Assembly (NCBI RefSeq): GCF_000717655.1
Contig: NZ_JNZY01000043.1
Coordinates: 62,001-126,000, forward strand
Direction of reading: 5' to 3'
Source: Streptomyces katrae
GTDB lineage: Bacteria; Actinomycetota; Actinomycetes; Streptomycetales; Streptomycetaceae
Length of the DNA: 64,000 bases
Shown here: in pieces, positions 54,150-62,868 of the stretch
How the letters are laid out: each line of letters starts with the position of its first letter
Numbering within the stretch: the first letter of the stretch is position 1
Made by a program: the position numbers and the translations under genes
Notes under the pieces: model-generated
Seen by the model: the letters and a program-made list of their open reading frames with translations, nothing else
What the model was told of the DNA's origin: nothing
Databases searched by the model: none

Positions 54150-55546
54150 CGGCCCCGGCGGCGGCGCGGCCGCGCAGACGCTGGTTACGGGTCACCCTGG
54201 CGGTGCTCACGGTGGCCGTGGTGGCCGTCGGGGCGGCCGTCGTGTACGTCGTACGGTCCACGCCGCAGTACCGCACCGCGTTCCTCCTCGACACCTCCGA
54301 CCCCGGATCCCCGGCTGCGGGGCGGGACTTCGGCGCGCTCGCCGACGCCGTCGGCGCCGCGGTCCGAAACAGCGGGGACCGCGATGCGCTGTCCCTGCGC
54401 CGGTTCGGCGGCGCCTGCGGCGAACCGGGCAACACCCGGGAACTGGTGGGCAGCGGAACCGGCAACGCGCAGCGGATCAGTGCGGCGGCGCACGAGCTCA
54501 CCCCGGGCGGCCGGGCGACCCTGAACAGCGGGCTCCTGGCCGCGATCGACGACTTCTCGGGGCGCTTTCCGCTGCGCGGCAGCAAGCGCAACCGCATCGT
54601 CGTCGTCACCACGCAGGGCACCGACGGCTGCGGCGGCGACCCGGCCGCGATGAACGAAAGGGTCCGCGACCGGATGGACGCCCTCGGCCTGCAGCTGGAG
54701 TTCCGGTTCGTCGGCTACCGCGTGCCGGCCGCGGAGCAGGAGGTCCTGACCCGGCTCGCCTCGGCGGTCAAGGCCGCCGCACCGCAGTTCCCGCAGGACT
54801 CCGCCGAGCTGAACGCGGTGCTCGAGAAACTCGTGGTCCCCACGCTGCCCGAGGCGAAACCGGTCGAGGTGCCCTCCCAGGAGGTCTCCGTCACCGCCTG
54901 CTCGCCGACCGGTACGCCCCTGGAAGGAGCACCCGCGCCCCCGCCGCCTTCGGTCCGCCTGCCGAGCCGGCTCGCCGTGCCGGCAGGTGCCCAGGTGTAC
55001 GCGGCGGATCCGAAGACCTACCTGATGGCGCCGGCGGGCAAGACGTGCACGCTCGTCTTCTACGACTCCGCGGTGTACCGGCAGGTACACGTGGGTGACG
55101 CCCCGCTCGACTTCGAGGGTTTCGGGGTGGGTCTGATGGAAGACGAGGTGACCGGGGTGGCCCTGGACTGCTCCGACTTCGGCAAGAGCGCGCCCGAGCT
55201 GCTGAAGTACCTGGACGGGGACCCGGACGCGACGGAGAGCACGTGCAAGGCACAGGACACGGGAAAGACGGTGAACCTCCCCACCGGCGTCCCGGGTCTC
55301 TACGTCGGAACCATCCGGGAGTCCGTGGGGACCGACGTCAAGGGCTACCTTCGCGTCCTGAATTTCCGCGGCGAGCGCCCTGTCACGAGCCGTCTCATCT
55401 GCCTGCTCCCCAAGGAGCAGGCAGACATCTGCACCGCCTCCCTCGTCTACTACTTCCTCCAGCAGACGGCCGGGACCGGCATCTCCACCGCCGACCGCGA
55501 CCGCGTCACCGCAGCCATCGAGGCCTACGTCAAGAGCCTGCCGTGA
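54146..55546 (+). CDS. Membrane-anchored vWA-like protein, second of a tandem pair
   Basis: A 466-residue paralogue of the preceding protein. It has one N-terminal helix (VTLAVLTVAVVAVGAAVVYVV, about 15-36), then YRTAFLLDTSDPGSP, DALSLRRFGGACGEPGNTREL, NRIVVVTTQGTDGC and LEFRFVGYRVPAAEQ, all parallel to the first copy. In place of the helical tail it has a Pro-rich linker (about 260-275) and a C-terminal domain with several Cys residues, ending in KSLP. The vWA-like part may sense or bind a ligand at the cell surface. Its stop overlaps the convergent hydroxylase gene by 17 bp. Confidence 0.7.
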   Translation: MTAPAAARPRRRWLRVTLAVLTVAVVAVGAAVVYVVRSTPQYRTAFLLDTSDPGSPAAGRDFGALADAVGAAVRNSGDRDALSLRRFGGACGEPGNTRELVGSGTGNAQRISAAAHELTPGGRATLNSGLLAAIDDFSGRFPLRGSKRNRIVVVTTQGTDGCGGDPAAMNERVRDRMDALGLQLEFRFVGYRVPAAEQEVLTRLASAVKAAAPQFPQDSAELNAVLEKLVVPTLPEAKPVEVPSQEVSVTACSPTGTPLEGAPAPPPPSVRLPSRLAVPAGAQVYAADPKTYLMAPAGKTCTLVFYDSAVYRQVHVGDAPLDFEGFGVGLMEDEVTGVALDCSDFGKSAPELLKYLDGDPDATESTCKAQDTGKTVNLPTGVPGLYVGTIRESVGTDVKGYLRVLNFRGERPVTSRLICLLPKEQADICTASLVYYFLQQTAGTGISTADRDRVTAAIEAYVKSLP

Positions 55547-56723
55547 GCCGGTCGAAGTCGTACGCGCCGTGCAGCCAGGCCACCTTGTCGTACATGTCGT
55601 CGTCCGACAGCGAGGCCAGCATCGCGTTGCGCTCCACCCGCGCCCCGCCCGCCGCGTGGTACAGCTGCCGCCCCATCTCACGGGCCACCAGCTGCACCTG
55701 CGCGGTCCGCTCGCGCCGCGCCGCGTTGTACTTCTCCAGCCGCTGCTCGAAATCGGCCGGGCAGCCGTCCAGCAGCCCGCTCAGCAGCACCGCGTCCTCG
55801 ATGGCCTGGCAGGCGCCCTGCGCGGCGTACTGGAGCATCGGGTGCGCGGCGTCGCCCAGCAGCGCCACCCGGCCCTCGGTCCAGCGGTCGACCGGGTCGC
55901 GGTCGCACAGCACCCAGGACTTCCAGTCCCGGCCGAGCTCCAGCAGCCGCCGCGCGGCCCCGGACAGTTCGGGGAAGGAGTTCACCACGTGGTCGTGCTC
56001 GGCCGGCAGGCCCGCCACGGCCTCCGTGGCGCCGTCGTCGCGCGTCGCGGCCAGGTTGAAGTGCTCGCCGCCCGCGATCGGGTAGTGCACGAAGTGCCAC
56101 TTCGGGCCCGCCCACAGGGTGACGGTGTTCCACCGCAGCTCCTCGGGCACCTCCTCCATCGGGATCACCGAGCGGTAGATGGTGTGCCCGGAGACCCGCG
56201 GGGACCCGTCGCCGACCATCTGCTGCCGGATCGCGGAGTGCAGTCCGTCCGCGCCGATCAGCGCGTCCCCCGTGATCCGCCGGCCGTCGGCGAGGACGGC
56301 GGAGACCGCGCCCGCCTTCTGCTCGTACGCGACGACGTGGTGGCGGCCCAGCAGCTCGATGCCGGGGTGGCGGCGGGCGGCCTCGAGCAGCGGCAGGTAC
56401 AGGTCCACGCGGTGGACGACGGCGTACGGGTTGCCGAACCGGCCCCGGTACTTCTCCTTCACCGGCATCGCGGCGACCTTCTCGCCGGTCGTGCCGTCCA
56501 TGAAGCGCAGCTCGTCGATGAACACGGCGCGGTCGCGGACCTCCTGGCCCACGCCCAGCAGGTCGAGCGCGTGGAAGGCGTTCGGGCCGAGCTGGATGCC
56601 TGCGCCGACCTCCGTGAAGACGTCCCTGCGCTCCAGGACGGTGACCTGGTGTCCCCGCTTCGCGAGTCCGAGCGCCGCGGCGAGGCCACCGATGCCACCG
56701 CCGGCGATGAGTATGTCGGCCAT
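55530..56723 (-). CDS. FAD-dependent aromatic monooxygenase, paralogue of 27795-29009
   Basis: A 397-residue group A monooxygenase with GGGIGG near residue 10, EVGAGIQLGPNAFHALDLLG, GADGLHSAIRQQ and ALLGDAAHPMLQY. It resembles the 27795 enzyme along its whole length (shared FGNPYAVVHR, VIPMEEVPEEL, HFVHYPIAGG and KSWVL[C/V]DRDPVD), so the two are paralogues from one ancestor. Two such hydroxylases suggest two successive or alternative ring oxidations. It starts 25 bp beyond the EPSP synthase stop, in the same leftward operon as the EPSP synthase, transketolase-domain and dehydrogenase genes. Confidence 0.88.
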   Translation of the reverse strand: MADILIAGGGIGGLAAALGLAKRGHQVTVLERRDVFTEVGAGIQLGPNAFHALDLLGVGQEVRDRAVFIDELRFMDGTTGEKVAAMPVKEKYRGRFGNPYAVVHRVDLYLPLLEAARRHPGIELLGRHHVVAYEQKAGAVSAVLADGRRITGDALIGADGLHSAIRQQMVGDGSPRVSGHTIYRSVIPMEEVPEELRWNTVTLWAGPKWHFVHYPIAGGEHFNLAATRDDGATEAVAGLPAEHDHVVNSFPELSGAARRLLELGRDWKSWVLCDRDPVDRWTEGRVALLGDAAHPMLQYAAQGACQAIEDAVLLSGLLDGCPADFEQRLEKYNAARRERTAQVQLVAREMGRQLYHAAGGARVERNAMLASLSDDDMYDKVAWLHGAYDFDRLTAGS

Positions 56724-56748
56724 GGGGGTTCTCACATCCCTTTCGTTG

Positions 56749-58014
56749 TCAGTGACTTTGGGTGCCCGAGCGGTGGGCCGGGAAGAGCCGTCCCAGTTCG
56801 GCGTGGAAGCCGGGGAAGGTCTTGCCGACACAGGACGGGTCGTCGAGCGTGATGCCGGGGACGCGCAGGCCCAGTACCGAGAACGCCATGGCGATCCGGT
56901 GGTCCCGGCGGCAGGCGATCCGGGCGGCCGCGGGGCGGCCCGGGTGGACGGTGAGCCGGTCCGGTCCTGACTCGGTGCGGATCCCGAGGGCCCGCAGGTT
57001 CTCCTCGACCGCGGCGATCCGGTCGGACTCCTTGAGCCGTGCGTGGCCGATGCCGTGAACGGTGATCGGCGCGTCGGCGAGCGGGGCCACCGCCGCCAGT
57101 GTCATGAAGGTGTCGGAGATGTCGCCCATGTCGACGGCGAAGCCGCCGCGCAGCCGCCCCGTGCCGGTGACGGTGGTCGCCCCGTCGGCCGTCTTCACGC
57201 GGGCGCCCGCCCGGCGCAGCACCTCCACGAAGCCGAGGTCGCCCTGGACGCTGCCGAGCCCGAGGCCGGGCACGGTGACGGTGGTCCCGGTGACGGCGGC
57301 CGCCGCGAAGAAGTACGAGGCGGTGGAGGCGTCGGGTTCGATGTCGAGCTCGGCGGCCCGGTAGCCACCGGGCAGCACCTGGATCGCGCCGCCCTCGAAC
57401 TCGTCGACGTACGCGCCGAAGTGGCGCATCAGCTCCTGGGTCATCGTGATGTACGGGCGGCTGACCAGCCCCTCGCCCCGTACGGTCAGCGGCTTCCTCA
57501 TCAGCGGTCCCGCCATCAGCAGGCCGGTGAGGTACTGGCTGCTGAGCGAGGCGTCCACGGTCAGGTCACCGCCGGTCAGGCCCCGGGCGGCGACGGTCAG
57601 CGGCAGTCCGCCGACGGGCTCGGTGACCCGGGCGTCCGCGCCGAGCCGGCCCAGCGCCTCGGCGAGGGGCCGCAGCGGCCGGGCGCGCAGTTGGCCGGTG
57701 CCGTCGAAGGTGAACGCGCCGGCTCCGGTCGCCGCGAACGGCGGCAGGAACCGGGCCGCGGTGCCGGCGTCCTCGCACCACACCGCGCCGCCGCCGGCCG
57801 GGGCGCGCCCGCTGCCGGTGACCTTCCAGCCGTCGTCGCCCTCCACGACGGGGACGCCGAGGCCGGCCAGGGCCTCCCGGAAGGCCACCGTGTCCGCGCT
57901 GACCAGGGGGGCCCTCAGCAGCGAGACCCCGTCGGCGGCGGCGGCCAGCAGCAGCGCCCGGTTGGTGATGCTCTTCGAGCCCGGGACACGGGCGGTCAGC
58001 ACGGCCGTGTTCAT
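56749..58014 (-). CDS. aroA: 3-phosphoshikimate 1-carboxyvinyltransferase (EPSP synthase)
   Basis: A 421-residue two-domain enolpyruvyl transferase. VPGSKSITNRALLLAA carries the phosphate- and PEP-binding Lys/Ser/Arg; CEDAGTAARFLPPF is the PEP loop (in place of NAGTAxR); SSQYLTGLLMAGPL, HARLKESDRIAA and the final CVGKTFPGFHAEL are typical. It makes the chorismate precursor EPSP in the shikimate pathway. A copy inside a chorismate-consuming cluster probably raises precursor supply, together with the DAHP synthase at the right edge. Its ATG overlaps the upstream transketolase-domain stop (ATGA). Confidence 0.88.
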   Translation of the reverse strand: MNTAVLTARVPGSKSITNRALLLAAAADGVSLLRAPLVSADTVAFREALAGLGVPVVEGDDGWKVTGSGRAPAGGGAVWCEDAGTAARFLPPFAATGAGAFTFDGTGQLRARPLRPLAEALGRLGADARVTEPVGGLPLTVAARGLTGGDLTVDASLSSQYLTGLLMAGPLMRKPLTVRGEGLVSRPYITMTQELMRHFGAYVDEFEGGAIQVLPGGYRAAELDIEPDASTASYFFAAAAVTGTTVTVPGLGLGSVQGDLGFVEVLRRAGARVKTADGATTVTGTGRLRGGFAVDMGDISDTFMTLAAVAPLADAPITVHGIGHARLKESDRIAAVEENLRALGIRTESGPDRLTVHPGRPAAARIACRRDHRIAMAFSVLGLRVPGITLDDPSCVGKTFPGFHAELGRLFPAHRSGTQSH

Positions 58015-58505
58015 GCGCCCTCCCGCTGTCCGGCGCGGGCCAGCCCGGCCCGGGCGGTGGCGGCCACCCGGGCGGCGCTGAAGCCGTGCTGCTGGTGGAG
58101 GGCGGTGTACGCGCCGCGCGCGCCGCACTGGTCGAGCCGGACCGGGATGCCGGCCTCGCCGAGCAGTTCGTAGCAGCCGAGCGCGGAGCCGGCCGCCACG
58201 GACACCCGGGCCCGGGCGCCGGCCGGCGGCTGGGGGCAGGGCATCGGCACCACGCGGGCGGCGATGCCCTCGCGGTGCAGGATGGCGCGGGCGTCGAGGG
58301 CGATGCGCATCTCGCTGCCGGTGGCGATGAGCACCACGTCGGGCGCGGCGCCCTCGGCGCCGGCCTCGGCGTAGGCCTCGACGCCGACCTGGACCTGGAC
58401 CTCGTCCTCGGCCACTGCCTCGGCCACGACGCTGTCCCGCTTGGACCAGCCCGGCTCGCCCGGACCGTCGTAGGGGCGGGGGAACCTGTGCATGCGAGGG
58501 GCCAC
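58011..58505 (-). CDS. Orphan transketolase C-terminal domain protein
   Basis: A 164-residue protein. Residues about 50-160 match only the C-terminal domain of transketolases: APDVVLIATGSEMRIALDAR, IAARVVPMPCPQPP, GARGAYTALHQQHGFSA. The thiamine-pyrophosphate and pyrimidine domains are not encoded here or next to it. The first 45 residues include an acidic Val/Gln/Glu/Ala run. The C-terminal domain alone has no known catalysis; it could complement a separately encoded transketolase subunit (split transketolases exist), bind a sugar phosphate, or be a relic. GTG 58505 lies 4 bp past the upstream stop (ATG 58493 is the alternative), and its end is coupled to the EPSP synthase. Confidence 0.75.
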   Translation of the reverse strand: MAPRMHRFPRPYDGPGEPGWSKRDSVVAEAVAEDEVQVQVGVEAYAEAGAEGAAPDVVLIATGSEMRIALDARAILHREGIAARVVPMPCPQPPAGARARVSVAAGSALGCYELLGEAGIPVRLDQCGARGAYTALHQQHGFSAARVAATARAGLARAGQREGA

Positions 58506-58509
58506 CGCT

Positions 58510-59211
58510 CTACTCGCTCGTCTTGCGGTCGAGCACGAGGTCGTGCCCGACGATGTACGCGGCCGCGTCGGAGCAGAGCCAGACCACGGTGTCGGCGATC
58601 TCCTCGACGCTGGCCCCCCGGCCGAGCGGGCAGGGGCTGATGGCGTTGATGCGGATCGACTGGGCGACGTACTCGCGGGCCGCGGTCCGGGTCAGGGCGC
58701 TGACGGCGGCCGTGGACGCGGCGTACGCGCCGAGGCCGGGGAGCATGCCCTGCGCTCCGATGTTGCTGGCCGTGTTGACGATGACCCCGCCGCCGGCGGA
58801 CCCCATGTGGGCGATCTCGTGCTTCATGGACAGCCAGACGCCGGTGAGGTTGGCCGTCAGGGTCTGGGCCCAGACCGTCTCGTCGATGTCCGCGACGGAC
58901 TGGTGGGGGCCCAGCTCGGTGGTGTTGTTGAAGGCCACGTCCAGGGCGCCGTGCCGGCGCACGGTCTCGGCAACGACGTACGCGGCGCCGGCGTCCGCGC
59001 CGGCCGTCGTGTCCGACACGTCGGCGACCACGCTGTCGGCCTGCCCGCCCGCGTCGCGGATCAGCTTGACCGTTCCTTCGAGCGTCTCCGGGTGGCGGCC
59101 CGAGACCACCACCAGTGCGCCGAGCCGGGCGAAGGCAACCGCCGCTGCCCGGCCGATGCCTTCGCCTCCTCCGGTGACGAGGACGACCTGGCCGTCGAAC
59201 CGTTCAGACAT
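58510..59211 (-). CDS. Short-chain dehydrogenase-like protein, catalytic Lys replaced
   Basis: A 233-residue classical SDR fold: VLVTGGGEGIGRAAA (cofactor loop), Ser149 (NTASNIGAQ) and Tyr163 in GAYAASTAAV. The YxxxK lysine is Thr167, a change readable directly from codon ACG. The usual NNAG reads NNTT. The Rossmann fold and Ser/Tyr remain, so cofactor binding is likely but proton relay would be impaired. It may be a slow, altered or non-catalytic dehydrogenase. It begins the leftward operon with the transketolase domain, EPSP synthase and hydroxylase. The functional dehydrogenase of the 3-hydroxyanthranilate route is more likely that at 62869-63639. Confidence 0.8.
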   Translation of the reverse strand: MSERFDGQVVLVTGGGEGIGRAAAVAFARLGALVVVSGRHPETLEGTVKLIRDAGGQADSVVADVSDTTAGADAGAAYVVAETVRRHGALDVAFNNTTELGPHQSVADIDETVWAQTLTANLTGVWLSMKHEIAHMGSAGGGVIVNTASNIGAQGMLPGLGAYAASTAAVSALTRTAAREYVAQSIRINAISPCPLGRGASVEEIADTVVWLCSDAAAYIVGHDLVLDRKTSE

Positions 59212-59371
59212 CAGCGTTCTCCTGATTCTCCGCTTCGGATTTAACGGGAAGGCGCTCTGCGGAACGCCACCGACCAACCGTCACCCTGCAAGAAAAAACA
59301 GCCGGTGAGGCAGTGGACTTCTCTCATTCCGTCAGGTCCTGGGGGCAGGTGACGTAATGCTCCGCCCGGCT

Positions 59372-59400
59372 TTGACACCACTGTTCGCCCGACCGATGCT
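59372..59400 (+). promoter_or_regulatory. Putative promoter of the DUF1857-like gene
   Basis: TTGACA (59372-59377) matches a -35 element exactly. A 17-bp spacer is followed by GATGCT (59395-59400), a weak -10. An AAAGGAGAG ribosome site follows at about 59420, before ATG 59434. Confidence 0.35.
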
Positions 59401-59433
59401 GCACGCCGACTGGCTTGCGGAAAGGAGAGATCA

Positions 59434-59913
59434 ATGCTGACGCTTTCGTGGACCCGTCCGGTCGTCGGCGCAGCTCAGGATGGGTGTCCGGCTCCTACGC
59501 GGGAGAGTCTATGGCAGGCGTTGCTACACAAGGCGGAGTTCCCCACCGGCTATGTTCCGGCCATTACGGATTGCCGGATCAACGAACGTTACGCCGATGG
59601 ATTTCTCCGGGAAATCCGGCGCGGCGGTCTGACCTTCCTGCAACGCGTCACTCCCCAGGAGAGCGCCGGGCGCATTACCTACCGGCATCTGGACGACACC
59701 GACATCGCCGAGATTCGCAATGAGATCGGAGAGGACGAGGACGGCCGGCTCACGCTCACCCTCAGCATCACCCTGACCGACTGCCCGGCGGCCGCGATCC
59801 TCGCGCAGAACACCTATCTGCGGGACCTGGACTGCGATTTCCACGGCACGCTGGACGCCATGACGGAGGTCCTGCGCCAGGTGATGGCCACAGGGGCGGA
59901 ACAGCGGGCGTGA
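59434..59913 (+). CDS. DUF1857 (AtaL-like) SRPBCC protein
   Basis: A 159-residue helix-grip protein. LTLSWTRPVVG, PTRESLWQALLHKAEFPTGYVPAITDCRI, FLREIRRGGLTFLQRV and RITYRHLD fit the DUF1857/AtaL family, found near fungal and actinobacterial secondary-metabolite genes, with no proven activity. It could bind an aromatic intermediate. It is transcribed alone between two leftward operons and ends at a strong bidirectional terminator. Confidence 0.8.
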   Translation: MLTLSWTRPVVGAAQDGCPAPTRESLWQALLHKAEFPTGYVPAITDCRINERYADGFLREIRRGGLTFLQRVTPQESAGRITYRHLDDTDIAEIRNEIGEDEDGRLTLTLSITLTDCPAAAILAQNTYLRDLDCDFHGTLDAMTEVLRQVMATGAEQRA

Positions 59914-59919
59914 CACCCA

Positions 59920-59967
59920 CGCGTACGGCCCCTCACGCCCCCGGGGGGCCGTGAGGGGCCGTACGCG
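59920..59967. terminator. Strong bidirectional terminator
   Basis: An 18-bp perfect stem (59920-59937 with 59950-59967) lies between the convergent DUF1857-like and YdhR-like genes, 7 bp after one stop and 11 bp from the other. Confidence 0.88.
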
Positions 59968-59977
59968 CTCTCGTGCC

Positions 59978-60292
59978 TCACACCTTCCCGGGCAGCGCGT
60001 GGACGCCCTCGACCGTCGCCTCCACGTCGAACACCGTGTACTGCACCGGCGCCCGCCCGATCAGCTCGGCCGCCCGCGGGGCCAGCGGCTGCGCCGCCGC
60101 CTCCGCGGACTCCCACAGCAGCACCGCGCCCCAGCGCTCCGTCTCCGGGTCCGCGATCCAGAACTTCAGCCGCAGCCCCTCCACCGCCGCGAACCGGTCG
60201 ACCGCCTCATCGCGCAGGTACGCCCTCAGCGACTCGATGCTGTGCCCCGAGCCCTTCAGGTCCCACCAGGCCACCGTCGCCTTCGCGCTCAT
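59978..60292 (-). CDS. YdhR-like dimeric alpha/beta-barrel protein
   Basis: A 104-residue protein. AWWDLKGSGHSIESLRAYLRDEA, GLRLKFWIADPETERWGAVLLWES and VQYTVFDVEATVEGVH fit the small ferredoxin-like fold of YdhR/ABM (antibiotic biosynthesis monooxygenase) proteins. These usually dimerise; some oxidise aromatic rings without cofactor and many have no known role. It is the last gene of the DAHP synthase-dehydrogenase-PhzD-PhzE operon and overlaps PhzE by ATGA, so it is expected to act on or bind a 3-hydroxyanthranilate-like compound. Confidence 0.72.
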   Translation of the reverse strand: MSAKATVAWWDLKGSGHSIESLRAYLRDEAVDRFAAVEGLRLKFWIADPETERWGAVLLWESAEAAAQPLAPRAAELIGRAPVQYTVFDVEATVEGVHALPGKV

Positions 60293-62172
60293 ACGGACTG
60301 CTCCTGGAGCAGCCCGGACAGGGCCTCGCTGACGATGCGGATGCCGTCCTCCGTGAGCACCGACTCGGCGTGGAACTGCATCGAGCGGAAACCGGGCCCG
60401 CGCAGCGCGTGCACCTCCCGGGTCCCCGGCTCCCGGCACACCTCGACCGTGCCGATCCCGGGCACCTCGACGGCGTCCGAGGCGCTCTGTGCGGCGAAGG
60501 TGTTGTAGAAGCCGACCCGCTCGCGCCGCCCGAACAGCTCGATCTCCCGCTGCACGCCCTGGTTGGGCTGCTCCCGGCGCTTCAGCGCGAAGCCCAGCTT
60601 CGTGCTGAGCACCTGGTGGCTGAGGCAGACCGCGAGGAACGGCCGCCCCTCCGTGAGGAGGGTGTCCACCGCGGACCGCAGGTGCGCGATCTTCGGGTCG
60701 TCCACCTCCCGCGGGTCGCCCGGCCCCGGCCCCATCACGACCAGGTCGTACGGGGCGAAGCTGTACGGCTCGTCGAACCGGCGGACCGTGACGTCGGCCT
60801 CCATGGCCCGCAGCTGGTGCTCGATCATCGCGGTGAAGGTGTCCTCCGCGTCGACCACCAGCACCTTGCGGCCCATGAGCAGCGGTACCGGCCGGGCCCG
60901 GGAGGCGTCGTCGTCCAGCCAGAACCCGGCGATCGTCGCGTTGCGCCGGCTCAGGGCCGCGCGTACGTCCGGGTGGTCGCCGAAGCGGCGCGGCCCCGAC
61001 GGCTCGAACATCGCGAGCAGGCCGGCCGCCTTCGCGCGGGTCTCGGCGACCTCGGACAACGGATCCGAGTGGCGCACGAGGGTCGCGCCGACGCCGATGC
61101 GCATCCGGCCGGCGCCGTCGATGTCGGCGGTGCGGATCAGGATCGCCGAGTCCAGCGTCCGCTCGCTGTTCTCGTCCTGGCCCATCAGGGCCAGGACACC
61201 GCTGTAGTAGCCGCGGCCCTGGGGCTCGTACTTCTTGATGACCCGGCCCGCGCTCTCCAGCGGGGACCCGGTGACCGTCGGTGCGAACAGGGTCTCGTGC
61301 AGGATCTCGCGGGGGTCGCGGGAGGTGCGGCCCTCGATGAAGTACTCGGTGTGGGCGAGGCGGGCCATCTCCTTGAGGTACGGCCCGACGACCCGGCCGC
61401 CGGATGCGCAGATCCGGGCCATCATCTTGAGTTCCTCGTCGACGACCATGTAGAGCTCGTCGGCCTCCTTGCGGTCGGCGAGGAAGTCCATGACGCCCGG
61501 CAGTTCGGGCCCCGAGGCGGGGAACCGGTACGTGCCGCTGATCGGGTTCATCACGGCCCGGCCGCCGGAGAGGCTGATGTGCCGCTCCGGCGAGGCACCG
61601 ATGAGGGTGCGCTCGCCCGTGTGCACGATGAACGTCCAGTACGCGCCGGTCTCCCGCTCCAGCAGCCGGCGGAAGAAGCGCAGCGCAGCGCCGACGGAGT
61701 ACTCGCTGATGTCGGCCACGAAGGACCGCTTCATCACGAAGTTGGCGCCGGCGCCGGTGCCGATCTCGTCCGCGATGACGCGGCGAACCGTTTCCGCGTA
61801 CGTGTCGTCGTCGATGTCGAAGTCGCCGCCCGTCGCGAGGTGGACGGGGGCGTCGGGGATCCCCGCCAGGACGGCGGCGAGCGGCACCTGCGCCTGCTCC
61901 TCGATCACCATGGCGAGCAGCGGGGTGCCGTCGTCGGGCGCCTCGAAGCCGCGCTCGGCGAGCTGCCGGTAGGGGACCAGGGTGAGCACGTCCTGGCGGG
62001 CGCCGGCGCCCGCCTCGACGTCCCGGAGCGGGACGTCGGCGAGCGTGGCCGCCTCGGCGAACTCGCCGAGGAAGAGGTCGAGGTGCCCGGTGACGGTGGT
62101 CTCCGGACGGTGGATCAGCGCGAAGGCCGGCGGCCGGCCCGTCAGGATCCGGCCCAGCAGGTCTCCGGTCAT
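60289..62172 (-). CDS. phzE: 2-amino-2-deoxyisochorismate synthase (PhzE family)
   Basis: A 627-residue fusion, the usual PhzE size: an anthranilate-synthase-like chorismate domain (about 1-410: [55 protein letters not shown]) and a C-terminal glutamine amidotransferase domain (about 430-627: [32 protein letters not shown] with the catalytic Cys, [13 protein letters not shown] with His/Glu). PhzE converts chorismate to 2-amino-2-deoxyisochorismate. PhzD is upstream with ATGA overlap. Anthranilate synthase (TrpE/TrpG) is unlikely because of the fusion order and this pairing. Confidence 0.93.
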   Translation of the reverse strand: MTGDLLGRILTGRPPAFALIHRPETTVTGHLDLFLGEFAEAATLADVPLRDVEAGAGARQDVLTLVPYRQLAERGFEAPDDGTPLLAMVIEEQAQVPLAAVLAGIPDAPVHLATGGDFDIDDDTYAETVRRVIADEIGTGAGANFVMKRSFVADISEYSVGAALRFFRRLLERETGAYWTFIVHTGERTLIGASPERHISLSGGRAVMNPISGTYRFPASGPELPGVMDFLADRKEADELYMVVDEELKMMARICASGGRVVGPYLKEMARLAHTEYFIEGRTSRDPREILHETLFAPTVTGSPLESAGRVIKKYEPQGRGYYSGVLALMGQDENSERTLDSAILIRTADIDGAGRMRIGVGATLVRHSDPLSEVAETRAKAAGLLAMFEPSGPRRFGDHPDVRAALSRRNATIAGFWLDDDASRARPVPLLMGRKVLVVDAEDTFTAMIEHQLRAMEADVTVRRFDEPYSFAPYDLVVMGPGPGDPREVDDPKIAHLRSAVDTLLTEGRPFLAVCLSHQVLSTKLGFALKRREQPNQGVQREIELFGRRERVGFYNTFAAQSASDAVEVPGIGTVEVCREPGTREVHALRGPGFRSMQFHAESVLTEDGIRIVSEALSGLLQEQSV

Positions 62173-62849
62173 GCGGATTCCCCTCCCGCTCCCGCATAGG
62201 CGGCCACCCGGTCCGGGAGGGCCGTCAGGAGCTCCTTGGTGGTGGTCAGGCGGGCGCAGCGGCCGGCGGCGTACTCGAGCGCCATCCGGTGCTCCTCCCA
62301 GCTGAAGTCGGCGACGGCGTCGGCGACCAGGAAGGGCTGGATGTCGTTGGTGAACGCGTCGACCGCGGTCACCAGGACGCCCACGTGCGCGTACACACCG
62401 CAGAGGATCAGCTGGTCGCGGCCCTGTGCGCGCATCCGCTCCAGCAGGTCCGTCTTGAAGAAGGCGCTGTAGCGCCACTTGGTGAGCATCCAGTCGCCGG
62501 CGGCGGGCGCCACCGGGTCCACGACCTGGCGGTGCTCCGGGCTGGGCTGCATGCCCGGGCCCCAGAAGTCCCCGAGCAGCCCGCGCTCCTCGGGGGTCAT
62601 GCCGCCCGGCTGCGCGGTGTACGCGACCGGGATGCCGAGCTCGGCGGCGCGCACGCGCAGCGCGCCGGCGTTGCGGGACAGGTCCACGACGGGCTGCTCG
62701 CCCTCGGGAAAGGGGGCCAGGAAGTACTTCTGCAGATCGTGCACCAGCAGGACGGCGCGGTCCGCATCGATCTCCCAGTCGACGCCGGAGGCGGGCAGGT
62801 CGGCCGCCGACGGCATCGGATAGGGGTTGATCGCAGGTATGCCTGCCAT
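62169..62849 (-). CDS. phzD: Isochorismatase family protein, PhzD type
   Basis: A 226-residue cysteine-hydrolase fold enzyme. Asp38 ([10 protein letters not shown]) and Lys124 ([14 protein letters not shown]) are the catalytic residues of Phz[23 protein letters not shown] (use [11 protein letters not shown]) has the PhzD pattern in the place where true cysteine hydrolases have the nucleophile. The enzyme removes pyruvate from aminodeoxyisochorismate to give trans-2,3-dihydro-3-hydroxyanthranilate. It lies between the dehydrogenase and PhzE genes. The absence of phzF, phzB and phzG in the window indicates this intermediate is not sent to phenazines here. Confidence 0.93.
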   Translation of the reverse strand: MAGIPAINPYPMPSAADLPASGVDWEIDADRAVLLVHDLQKYFLAPFPEGEQPVVDLSRNAGALRVRAAELGIPVAYTAQPGGMTPEERGLLGDFWGPGMQPSPEHRQVVDPVAPAAGDWMLTKWRYSAFFKTDLLERMRAQGRDQLILCGVYAHVGVLVTAVDAFTNDIQPFLVADAVADFSWEEHRMALEYAAGRCARLTTTKELLTALPDRVAAYAGAGGESA

Positions 62850-62868
62850 GCGCTTCTCCCTCTCGTTC

